A stretch of 64,000 bases of DNA from Helicobacter jaachi (lineage in GTDB: Bacteria; Campylobacterota; Campylobacteria; Campylobacterales; Helicobacteraceae). Location: the NCBI RefSeq assembly GCF_000763135.2, contig NZ_JRPR02000004.1, positions 1 to 64,000 on the forward strand, in the 5' to 3' direction. The position numbers and the translations under genes were made by a program. The notes beneath the pieces were generated by a model. The model was not told the DNA's origin. It worked only from the letters and a program-made list of their open reading frames with translations, and made no database searches. This document shows, one piece after another, positions 1 through 7,698 of this stretch. Each line of letters begins with the position of its first letter. Within the stretch, counting starts at the first letter, position 1.

Positions 1-93
1 AACTAAAAACTTTGTAATGAAAACCTAAGAGAAGAGACTAGAAGCTCAATCAAATGGGAGTGAAATATTACAGGCTTAAAGCTTAAAGTGGGC

Positions 94-1035
94 TTAGGAC
101 TTGTAAATTTCCCCATAAGCGGATTTCCAACGCTTGTGAAACCAAAACCAATCTTTAGGCTTTGCTCTAATAGCGCGCTCCACGACATTTGCTTGAGCCT
201 GCGTAGCCTCTAATATATCTGCCTTGCTATCATCACTCTTTGGGCAGTAAATTGGCGGATAAAAGCGCACCTCAAAGCTTTTAAAGCCCTCATTTATGCT
301 AATCATCACTGGTACAATGCCCACATTAAAGCGCCTTGAAAGCACAGAAGCAATAGTAGTGTGAGTAGCCCTTTTGCCAAAAAATTCCACCCACACACCC
401 TCACTTTGAGCAATATTTTGGTCAATCAAAATTCCAGCAAGTGCATTTGGCGCGCTATAAAGCTTAAGTAAATGCTTGAATGCGCCCTTTTTGTCGATAA
501 ATTTTACATTCTGCGCCTCACGCCGCGCAATAATCACGCGATTAATCGCATCAAATGGTGTTAATCGCCCTAGTGAAGCCATATTGCACCAATTATAGCG
601 CGGAGGTAGCACACTTGCCATAGCCTCCCAAAGCCCATAATGCGCAGAAATAAGCACCGCACCCTTATCTTTATGTAAAGATTGCAAAATATAATGCTCA
701 TCAACAAAATTAAATCGCTGCGTATATCGCTCTATAGGAATAAATGTAACGCGAATAGTTTCAAGTAGCACAAAAGCAAAATTCTCATAGCAGCCTTTAA
801 TTATCTCACGCTTTGCTTGCTTACTTAAATCCTCCCCGTAGGCAAAATCTAAGTTTGCTTGCGCGTCATTTTTGCGCCGCTTATCGCAGATTCTAAACAT
901 AAAAGCCAAGGTCTTGATATGCCACACAAAGCACCTATGAGGCATTTTGGCAAGATAAAATCCTAATACATTGACCACTGCTCTAATAATCCACGCGCTC
1001 ATAACCCTAACCGCCCTTAATTTAGAGAATCTCAC
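94..1035 (-). CDS. lpxL: Lipid A biosynthesis acyltransferase (LpxL/HtrB family)
   Basis: This enzyme transfers a secondary acyl chain to the lipid A precursor at the inner membrane. The 313-residue product has an N-terminal hydrophobic stretch (about residues 11-48) and the HX4E acyltransferase motif at H132-E137 (HYGLWE). A conserved FWFHKRWK block lies near the C-terminus. Family and length fit. The longest start is a GTG that directly follows the TGA of the heptosyltransferase gene. An ATG twelve codons in (position 1002) would give a product starting MSAWIIRA and is a real alternative. The gene is last in a tightly packed minus-strand block with waaC and ppx, so it is probably co-transcribed. 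The pairing with waaC makes LPS assembly the obvious role. The exact acyl chain and position cannot be read from sequence. Confidence 0.9.
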   Translation of the reverse strand: MRFSKLRAVRVMSAWIIRAVVNVLGFYLAKMPHRCFVWHIKTLAFMFRICDKRRKNDAQANLDFAYGEDLSKQAKREIIKGCYENFAFVLLETIRVTFIPIERYTQRFNFVDEHYILQSLHKDKGAVLISAHYGLWEAMASVLPPRYNWCNMASLGRLTPFDAINRVIIARREAQNVKFIDKKGAFKHLLKLYSAPNALAGILIDQNIAQSEGVWVEFFGKRATHTTIASVLSRRFNVGIVPVMISINEGFKSFEVRFYPPIYCPKSDDSKADILEATQAQANVVERAIRAKPKDWFWFHKRWKSAYGEIYKS

Positions 1036-2145
1036 TCATTGTATATCGCTGCAAATCTTGCTTTGCCCCACATCTTGCAAAATCATCATAGCGCTTTCAT
1101 ACACAGCGCTTGGCAAAATATGAGCAATGCTAAAATCATCTTTTTTATAGTTTGGATTTTCACTCCCACACAAAAAGCGATTATGCTCACCATTTAGCGC
1201 AAATCGCTTAGGCGGAGTATTGCCATAAAGTGTAAGAGAAGCCCTCTGCATAGCCCATGCTAAATGTGTAATGCCAGTATCACCGCCAATGGTTACATCT
1301 ATCTTTTGCATTAATGCTTTCACCTCATTTAAGTTAAGATGTGGGAGCAGCACGACATTATGCACATTAGCAAAGGAGGTCTTTAATATCTTAGCCTTAT
1401 TGCTATTATGCCACAAAAGCAGTATATAAATGTGCCTATGCACGCAAAGCTGCTCTATAACTTCAGCAAATAAGCTCACAGGATAGCTTTTAGATTCTAG
1501 AGATGATTCAAGCACTAAAAGCACATATTGCGTTTTATGGCTTTTTATAGAATCTGGCGGGATAGATTCTATAAAAACTTCCTTAACGCGTGCACTAGCG
1601 TCCTTATCCACGCCAAAGGCACTGCCTCGCGATGCATAATAATCATAGGCTTGATTGTATGGGATATTAAAAGCTGCGCAAAGTAGGTGCATATTACGCT
1701 TTAAAATATGCTCACTATAAGCCATATGCACCTTTTTTGTGTAGCATAGACTTGCCACAGGCTCTTTTATAGAATCCCACGCAAAGCCCCAATACTCCCG
1801 ACCTTTAATAAGTCGTGCACACAAAGCAGATTTAATAAGCCCTTGCATGTCAATAACTTTATCATAATACCCTATTTGAGCAAGTTCTCTAACAATTATA
1901 GGCAAAGCCTTTATACCCTCTTTTTTAAGTGAAATAATAGTGAGGTTCTCAATACATGGGCTATTTTGCAGCACTTGAGCAAACACACTATCCACAACCC
2001 AAGTAATACTCACGCCCTGCGGATACATCTGCTCCAAAGTCGTGCGGATAAAAGGCAGGGCGCATGCTCCCACAATCACATCGCCAAGGCTTGATAAGCG
2101 CACGATAGCTATTTTAAATACATGGCTATGTTGGGCTAACTTCAC
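1036..2145 (-). CDS. waaC: Lipopolysaccharide heptosyltransferase I (GT9)
   Basis: The product adds the first heptose to Kdo in the LPS inner core, using an ADP-heptose donor on the cytoplasmic face. The protein has 369 residues. Its N-terminus contains the glycosyltransferase-9 signature (IAIVRLSSLGDVIVG, about residues 12-26), and the C-terminal half contains GGDTGITHLAWAM, the donor-binding motif of this family. The reading frame opens at a GTG six bases after the ppx stop; no ATG lies in frame near the conserved start, so GTG is probably genuine. It abuts lpxL at the other end. WaaC is preferred over WaaF because of length and the RLSSLGDV block, but this is a family-level judgement. Confidence 0.88.
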   Translation of the reverse strand: MKLAQHSHVFKIAIVRLSSLGDVIVGACALPFIRTTLEQMYPQGVSITWVVDSVFAQVLQNSPCIENLTIISLKKEGIKALPIIVRELAQIGYYDKVIDMQGLIKSALCARLIKGREYWGFAWDSIKEPVASLCYTKKVHMAYSEHILKRNMHLLCAAFNIPYNQAYDYYASRGSAFGVDKDASARVKEVFIESIPPDSIKSHKTQYVLLVLESSLESKSYPVSLFAEVIEQLCVHRHIYILLLWHNSNKAKILKTSFANVHNVVLLPHLNLNEVKALMQKIDVTIGGDTGITHLAWAMQRASLTLYGNTPPKRFALNGEHNRFLCGSENPNYKKDDFSIAHILPSAVYESAMMILQDVGQSKICSDIQ

Positions 2146-2151
2146 TGCGAC

Positions 2152-3627
2152 CTACTGCGCCCTTACAAATTCAATCTGCAATGGCTCTGGTTTGTGAAGT
2201 TTAGCAATATTCTCTCGCGCGAGATACAGCTCTGCTAGCGTATAAATCTTTAAGGTTTTAGGTTTTACATATTCATAGCGAATTTGCACATTATCTTCAC
2301 TGCGGCAAATGCTCTCCGCAAGGGCTAGCATAAAGCTTAGCCACTGCAGGCTTAAAAGCTTTGGCATCATATCGCTTATGCCCGCTATGCTCTCATTTTG
2401 TGGGATTTTTTTCCCACTATATTCTACAAGCAGGCAAATACTCATACGCTCGGCATGTGAAAAGCCATATTCTAAGGCATTGAGCAAAAAATATGAGCCA
2501 TGATAATTTGCGTTATAAAAATTAAGAATCCGCCCAATGCTAGAGAGATACGAGGCTGTATTTAAAAGATTTTTACAATGCGCATCAAGTTTATGAATGG
2601 GGAAAAGCGCATCAAAAATTTTTAGAGATTCTCTGCGCGTCATTTCTGCGTTTTTTTTATCAAGCATAAAGCGGTCTTCTATAGCGCTCACCGAAGGATT
2701 GAGGGCTTTAGGGAAGGTATTTTTATGTCCGCGTAATAAATCGCTTAAATACACTCCTTCGCGCACGCCCACACCGCTTGTAACGATTTGCTTTGTGCCA
2801 AATTGCGCAAGAAACATCTGCAAAATAAGCGAGCCACTGCGGATATTATCGATTCTATCTTGTGTTACGCCCATAGATTCTAATTTATCCTCGCTAGATT
2901 GCGAAATCTTTTCAAAAAACTTCAGATTCTGTGCGACATCAACTTCATAGCCATGCACTTCTTGTATGGGGTATTTTTTATGCTTCATTATCATTTTTGA
3001 CAATGCACGTATAGTCCCACCCACGCCAAATACACGACTATGCTTAAAATGCGCAGGCACGCTTTTGAGCTGCTGCTCAATGTAGTCTCTAGCGCCTTGT
3101 ATATTATTTTTCTTATCAAAAAATAGCTCTTTTAGGCGAATAGTGCCAATATTAAGCGAAATTAAATCAACGATTTTGCCTTCTTCAATGAGCGCACACT
3201 CTGTGCTACCCCCGCCTATGTCCATAGTAATGCCATCTTTATAGTGAGACAAATTAGCACACGCTATGCCCCCATAAAGCGCCTCCTTTTTACCATCAAT
3301 GACTTTAATAGAAAGCCCGCACTCTCTCCTTGCTCTATCCAAAAAGACTTTTGCATTTGGCGCATCACGCAGAGCAGAAGTAGCTACGCAAAAGATTTTG
3401 CGCGATTTTTGGGCTTTACTAATTTGGACAAATTCTCTTAGCACCAAAATGGCGCGATTCATCGGCACTTCGCCAAGCACGCCGCCAGATTCATAGCAGC
3501 CCTCCGAAATTCTTACCTTTGATTTAATCTCATAAATAAGGTGAAAAGCAAAACGCGAAGTTTTGCGAAAAATTGCCATACGGACGGAATTTGAGCCAAT
3601 ATCTATCACAGAGGTAATTTTTGCCAT
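2152..3627 (-). CDS. ppx: Ppx/GppA family phosphatase (exopolyphosphatase / pppGpp phosphohydrolase)
   Basis: The 491-residue protein has the actin-like ASKHA phosphatase fold: phosphate 1 motif near the start (VIDIGSNSVRMAIF) and the phosphate 2 motif MDIGGGSTECAL at about residue 135. A long C-terminal region resembles the HD-like helical domain of Ppx/GppA enzymes. Such enzymes hydrolyse inorganic polyphosphate and/or pppGpp and so link to the stringent response. The start ATG shares one base with the TAA of the upstream ferredoxin gene (TAATG), indicating translational coupling. Which substrate dominates cannot be decided from sequence; in Helicobacter relatives both activities have been discussed for single homologues. 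Confidence 0.88.
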   Translation of the reverse strand: MAKITSVIDIGSNSVRMAIFRKTSRFAFHLIYEIKSKVRISEGCYESGGVLGEVPMNRAILVLREFVQISKAQKSRKIFCVATSALRDAPNAKVFLDRARRECGLSIKVIDGKKEALYGGIACANLSHYKDGITMDIGGGSTECALIEEGKIVDLISLNIGTIRLKELFFDKKNNIQGARDYIEQQLKSVPAHFKHSRVFGVGGTIRALSKMIMKHKKYPIQEVHGYEVDVAQNLKFFEKISQSSEDKLESMGVTQDRIDNIRSGSLILQMFLAQFGTKQIVTSGVGVREGVYLSDLLRGHKNTFPKALNPSVSAIEDRFMLDKKNAEMTRRESLKIFDALFPIHKLDAHCKNLLNTASYLSSIGRILNFYNANYHGSYFLLNALEYGFSHAERMSICLLVEYSGKKIPQNESIAGISDMMPKLLSLQWLSFMLALAESICRSEDNVQIRYEYVKPKTLKIYTLAELYLARENIAKLHKPEPLQIEFVRAQ

Positions 3628-3878
3628 TACTCCCCTTTTTGTAGGGTTTCAAACTTATATTTTAACTCCTCTATACTTTCGATGTTATCAGGGTCTGGGA
3701 CTATGGCATCAACGGGGCATACAGACAAGCAGCTAGGTTCATCATAGCTGCCTACGCACTCTGTGCAAATATCAGGGTCAATACTATAAATAGGGTCTCC
3801 CTCCTCAATCGCTCCATTGGGGCATTCTTCAGCGCATGCATCGCACGCAATACATTCATTATTTATCATTAAAGCCAT
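3627..3878 (-). CDS. 2[4Fe-4S] ferredoxin (YfhL / Allochromatium type)
   Basis: This is a small electron carrier of 83 residues. It has one canonical cluster motif (C9-x2-C12-x2-C15-x3-C19-P) and one atypical motif with an eight-residue loop (CTEC followed by GSYDEPSC and LSVCP), which is the hallmark of the Alvin-type 2[4Fe-4S] ferredoxins with low-potential clusters. The N-terminus MALMINNECIACDAC is typical. A GGAGGG-like ribosome site precedes the ATG. It is first in the block with ppx, waaC and lpxL, coupled to ppx by TAATG. The redox partner is not evident from the neighbours. Confidence 0.92.
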   Translation of the reverse strand: MALMINNECIACDACAEECPNGAIEEGDPIYSIDPDICTECVGSYDEPSCLSVCPVDAIVPDPDNIESIEELKYKFETLQKGE

Positions 3879-4086
3879 TTCTGCCCTCCCAAGAAGTTTT
3901 AACTAATCGAAGTTATTAGCTATGTTAAGTCGTTTTATTGGCATAAAAAATCAAGCTTTTTAGCTAAAGATTGTTTAAATGTCGCTTAACTACGCCGCTT
4001 TTGCCCGCTAAGCACTCTATAAAACACCCGCCTTTTATGCCCATATTTTACACTATCACATCATAATCGCATTTAATATAATGGCT

Positions 4087-4092
4087 TATAAT
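4087..4092 (+). promoter_or_regulatory. Probable sigma-70 -10 box upstream of the oxidoreductase gene
   Basis: TATAAT occurs here on the plus strand inside CTTATAATGCGC, and again at 4077-4082. The same TATAATGC context appears before other genes of this window (31915, 48358, 57912). No clear -35 is visible, which is normal for this phylum. Transcription from here would read through the repeat element at 4110-4250 before reaching the oxidoreductase gene. Confidence 0.45.
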
Positions 4093-4109
4093 GCGCAGCC
4101 TGTATATTT

Positions 4110-4250
4110 ATAGAATCTAACCTTAAAATATGAAGTTAATAGATGCTTAAAAGCGGCTATAACTTTAGGCGCACAGATGAGCTTTGCTTATTTGGGCAAG
4201 ATGCACGCGGCTTTTTGTAAAAAGCAGCAGCGCGGAATTTATAGAATCTA
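4110..4250 (-). repeat. Dispersed structured element, copy 1 (reverse, degenerate)
   Basis: This is a copy of the window's dispersed element, read on the minus strand. It is flanked by AGATTCTATA-type words at both ends. It keeps the bulged GC hairpin (CCGCGC..GCTTTTTAC AAAAAGC..GCGTG) and the third hairpin (AAGTTATAG paired with CTATTAACTT), including the single-base bulge. The T-run after the third hairpin is eroded to CATATTTTA. It lies within the 450-bp gap 3879-4328, which otherwise holds only promoter-like sequence and a short open frame. Confidence 0.7.
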
Positions 4251-4330
4251 CCACAAGGGCGGGCGTATGGCTTATGATGAGTATATATCTGCTGTTTATG
4301 TAGCACTTAAAGCACTGCAAGGCAAGTTAT
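4176..4330 (+). other. Short open frame overlapping the oxidoreductase start (doubtful gene)
   Basis: An ATG at 4176 opens a frame of about 51 codons that ends in TGA overlapping the ATG of the next gene (ATGA). The first half is the translated repeat element; the second half (GGRMAYDEYISAVYVALKALQ) is not repeat-derived. It could be the tail of an older gene cut by the element, or a chance frame. No family is recognised and no strong ribosome site precedes it. It is listed because coupling to the next gene is possible. Confidence 0.25.
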
Positions 4331-5315
4331 GAGCGCACCTATTAGCTGTGCTATTATCGGCTATGGATATTGGGGGCGCAATGTCGCCAAAGCCTGCGTA
4401 AAAAGCCCTTTTTTTCATCTCATAACTATCTATGATGAAGATAAAGCTGCGCAAAATCAAGCCTATGAGGATTATAAGCTAGCCCTGTATGAAAGCTATG
4501 GGCATATTTTAAATGATGTAAATATAGAATCTATTTTTATCATCACGCCGCCACACACGCATTTTGCGCTTACTAAAGCTGCACTAGAGCATAAAAAACA
4601 CGCCTTTGTAGAAAAACCCCTCACTACAAATCTCAAAGAAGCTAAAGCCCTGTATGATTTAGCCAAAACCGCGCAATTATGCCTCTATTGCGACCATATT
4701 TTTTTGCACTCGCCTGCGGTAAATTATCTAAAACAGCATATTGCTAGCTTTGGTGAGATTGTCTATATCAACGCGCGGCGCATTAACCTCGGGCTTTTTC
4801 AAAGCAATGTCGATGTGATTTGGGATTTGGCTATCCATGATTTAAGCATTATTGACTATCTTGTGGGTTTGCATATTCACAAAGTCTCTACCTTTGCTAC
4901 AAAATACCTTAACTACCCAAACGACGCGCTAGCAAATATTAATATAGAGTTAGAATCTGGCATTATTGTTATCATTAATGTCTCATGGCTTAGCCCTATT
5001 AAAGTGCGTGAGATGATTATTGGCGGGAGCAAAAAAAGTGCTATTTATGATGAGACTAAAAAAGAAAAACTCACACTCTTTGATACGGGGGTGGTAATAA
5101 AAGATGAGTTTGATAAAACAAGCCTCTATCAGAAAATGGTAGAATACCGCATAGGCACGCAAGAATCCCCACAGCTCTCACAAGCTGCCCCGCTTGATAG
5201 CTCTATTAATTTTTTTGCCAATCTTATTTTAACGCAAGATATAGAATCTAATAAAGCCCATGTCCTACGAGTAATGAAAGCCCTAAGCCTTATAGAATCT
5301 ACTCAACAACGCTAA
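4329..5315 (+). CDS. Gfo/Idh/MocA family NAD(P)-dependent oxidoreductase
   Basis: The 328-residue protein has an N-terminal Rossmann fold (AIIGYGYWGRNVAKAC, about residues 7-22), the family EKPLTT motif (Lys for substrate binding) near residue 95, and DLAIHDLSIIDYL near residue 174, which carries the catalytic histidine region. Members oxidise or reduce sugars or nucleotide sugars; WlbA/WbpB-like UDP-sugar dehydrogenases in surface glycan pathways are the closest functional match I can suggest. No glycan cluster surrounds it, so the substrate is unknown. It converges with the minus-strand M16 gene, overlapping its 3' end by 17 bases. The start ATG overlaps the stop of a doubtful upstream frame. 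Confidence 0.85.
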   Translation: MSAPISCAIIGYGYWGRNVAKACVKSPFFHLITIYDEDKAAQNQAYEDYKLALYESYGHILNDVNIESIFIITPPHTHFALTKAALEHKKHAFVEKPLTTNLKEAKALYDLAKTAQLCLYCDHIFLHSPAVNYLKQHIASFGEIVYINARRINLGLFQSNVDVIWDLAIHDLSIIDYLVGLHIHKVSTFATKYLNYPNDALANINIELESGIIVIINVSWLSPIKVREMIIGGSKKSAIYDETKKEKLTLFDTGVVIKDEFDKTSLYQKMVEYRIGTQESPQLSQAAPLDSSINFFANLILTQDIESNKAHVLRVMKALSLIESTQQR

Positions 5316-6591
5316 AGCTCAAATCTAAAATCTCTCTATGTGCCTTAATGTAGGCATTTAGCTCTTCTAAGCTAAGGTTGCGTATAAGCTCTAGCTCCTT
5401 TTTATGCTGATTGAGCGGCAAGCCTTTAAAATAATTGCTAAATGTCGCATTAAGCCTTTGGGAGAGTGTCTCCTCACGCAGAGGCTCACTACCTAGCAAA
5501 AATGCTTTCGCCGCGCTTAATTCCTGTGCATTCACTCCATTATCTACAAAATCCCTAATCACTTCTTTTACGACCTTTATCGCCTCATCTTTATTTTCAA
5601 GCTTTGTTTGCAAATATCCACTCATAAAATCCGCCGAGCCATCTAAATTAATGCGCGTATAGGCTGAATACGCTAGCCCCCTTTTTACACGCACTTCCTC
5701 CATTATGCGCGAGCCAAAGCCAGAGCCTCCAAGTATAAAGCTCATCACGCGCGCTATATAATTTTGCTCTTTATTGTTAATATCAAAGGGCGCGCCAAAG
5801 TATATGAAAGCCTGCTCTGTGGGTTTATCGACATTTATAGAATCTACCTCACGCGAAGTTTTATAATACTCCCTCTGCCTGCCCTCTCCCACAGGCAGCG
5901 CAGAAAAGGTGCTAATAATCTTTTGCCTTAGAGCCTCCTCCTTCACATCTCCGCCAGCTACGACAATAAGCCGACTTAGCACAAGATTACGCTTTAAAAA
6001 CGCCTCTATATCCTTAAGCTCAATAGATTCTATACTCTGCTTAGTGCCTAAAAGCGGTATTGCCATACGTGTGCCTTTAAAGAGAATCTGATAAAGATTT
6101 TTACTCGCCACACTATCAAAGTCATCTTCCTCCCTTGCTAAGCGATTAAGTGTAAGCATTTTAACTTTATTTAGCGCATTTGGCGTAAGGTTTGGATTAT
6201 AAAGCAAATCTTTGAAAAACTCAAAGCTTAAATCCTCAAACTCCTTTAAATATGAGATTTCAAAGCTCATAGTCTGTAAATTCGCCCCCGCATAAATGCT
6301 TATGGCTTTACTTTCTAATTTTTTAGCAAATTCCACATTGCCTAGCTGCTTTGTGCCTTCATTTAAAATCTTAGAGCTAAGTGCTGCTAGTCCATCTTTT
6401 TGCTCATCGCTCGCACCGCCCACAAAAATAAATTCTATGCTGCCCACAGGCAATTGCTTGCTTTGCTCAAAAATAAAAGGCACTTGCACGCCCCTTATCT
6501 CAATGCTTGTGAGCTTTGCTCCCTCTTTTATAGAATCTTGCGCGCTCATAATGCCTCCTATGTATAATGCAAGAAATATCCACTTTTTCAT
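5299..6591 (-). CDS. M16-family peptidase homologue lacking the HxxEH zinc site
   Basis: The 430-residue protein has a signal-type hydrophobic N-terminus (KKWIFLALYIGGIMSA) and two M16 half-domains. Where active pitrilysin/PqqL-type proteases have HFLEH, this protein reads GLAALSSKILNEGT, so the zinc ligands are absent. The C-terminal Arg/Tyr substrate-binding region is kept (RVKRGLAYSAYT). This is the pattern of the non-catalytic subunit of two-protein M16B complexes, so an active partner encoded elsewhere is likely (inference). It follows mqnC and bamA on the same strand, as does the ymxG-type gene in H. pylori. The start ATG shares a base with the mqnC stop. Confidence 0.82.
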   Translation of the reverse strand: MKKWIFLALYIGGIMSAQDSIKEGAKLTSIEIRGVQVPFIFEQSKQLPVGSIEFIFVGGASDEQKDGLAALSSKILNEGTKQLGNVEFAKKLESKAISIYAGANLQTMSFEISYLKEFEDLSFEFFKDLLYNPNLTPNALNKVKMLTLNRLAREEDDFDSVASKNLYQILFKGTRMAIPLLGTKQSIESIELKDIEAFLKRNLVLSRLIVVAGGDVKEEALRQKIISTFSALPVGEGRQREYYKTSREVDSINVDKPTEQAFIYFGAPFDINNKEQNYIARVMSFILGGSGFGSRIMEEVRVKRGLAYSAYTRINLDGSADFMSGYLQTKLENKDEAIKVVKEVIRDFVDNGVNAQELSAAKAFLLGSEPLREETLSQRLNATFSNYFKGLPLNQHKKELELIRNLSLEELNAYIKAHREILDLSFSVVE

Positions 6592-7676
6592 TAAAACCGC
6601 TCCAAAATCTCATAGGCTGTGTTGCGTTTGGCAGGATTTTCGCCAATATCTTTGATAAGCTCAATCATCTCTTGTTGATTCATAGAATTACACACGCCAG
6701 CAGATGAAACGACATTTTCCTCCATCATAGTGCTGCCTAAATCATTTGCGCCAAAGAGCAGAGCTAACTGCCCAATGTATGAGCCTTGCGTAACCCAGCT
6801 GCTTTGAATATTCATAAAATTATCAAGGTAGATTCTGCTGCAGGCTAATAGGCGCAAATAACGATTTGATGAGGCTTTGTGAATGTTTGGAAACTCCTTT
6901 TGTAAAGGTGTGTTATCCGGCTGAAAACTCCACATAATAAACGCCCTAAAGCCGCCAAATTCATCTTGCAGCTGCCGCAGACAATCCCAATGCGCCACAA
7001 TATCTTCATCATTCTCCACACTGCCAAACATCATCGTAGCCGTGCTTTTCATACCTATGCGATGCGCTTCTCTATGCACTTCTAGCCATTCTTTTGTATC
7101 AAGCTTTTTGGGTGCAATAACATCTCTTACCCTATCGCTCAATATTTCCGCACCAGCACCGGGTATGGAGGATAAGCCTGCTTTTTGCAGTCTTTTTAAA
7201 GTTTCAGGGATAGAAATTTTAGATACTTTTGCAATATAATTTACCTCAATAGCCGAAAAGCCATGAATAGTAATCATAGGATATTTAGTAGCAATATGTG
7301 ATACAAGCTCTTCATACCACTCAATTTTAAGCTTTGGGTGCACGCCACCTTGAAATAGAATCTGCGTGCCGCCAATCTCTAATAATTCATCAATTTTTTT
7401 ATCAATTTCCTCAAAGCTTAAAATATACACGCCTTCTTCACCAAGCCTGCGCTTAAAGGCGCAAAATTTGCAATCCACCCAGCAAATATTAGTATAGTTT
7501 ATATTTCTATCCACCACAAAGGTAGTGATTTTATGTGGGTGTAATTTTGCCTTAATCGCGCTTGCCATTTGCCCTAGCTCACGCAAATCCCCATAGCGGA
7601 TTAAATCTAGAATTTCAGCATTACTTATACGCTTTGTTTTATGAGTATCTTCAATATGCATAAATGTATCTGTCAT
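6591..7676 (-). CDS. mqnC: Cyclic dehypoxanthine futalosine synthase (radical SAM, menaquinone pathway)
   Basis: MqnC closes the ring of dehypoxanthine futalosine in the futalosine route to menaquinone. The 361-residue protein has the radical SAM motif C-x3-C-x2-C (CWVDCKFC) after NINYTN, then FQGGVHPKL, and SIPGAGAEILSDRVRD, all typical of MqnC rather than MqnE. The frame is open upstream to 7784, but the start chosen is ATG 7676 (MTDTFMHIED), preceded by AAAGGAGG at ideal spacing; the longer form would overlap the bamA 3' end by 86 bases. It lies between bamA and the M16 gene. The companion enzyme MqnE is encoded at 41636-42721. Confidence 0.92.
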   Translation of the reverse strand: MTDTFMHIEDTHKTKRISNAEILDLIRYGDLRELGQMASAIKAKLHPHKITTFVVDRNINYTNICWVDCKFCAFKRRLGEEGVYILSFEEIDKKIDELLEIGGTQILFQGGVHPKLKIEWYEELVSHIATKYPMITIHGFSAIEVNYIAKVSKISIPETLKRLQKAGLSSIPGAGAEILSDRVRDVIAPKKLDTKEWLEVHREAHRIGMKSTATMMFGSVENDEDIVAHWDCLRQLQDEFGGFRAFIMWSFQPDNTPLQKEFPNIHKASSNRYLRLLACSRIYLDNFMNIQSSWVTQGSYIGQLALLFGANDLGSTMMEENVVSSAGVCNSMNQQEMIELIKDIGENPAKRNTAYEILERF

Positions 7677-7698
7677 CTTGCCTCCTTTAGCAAATCTT

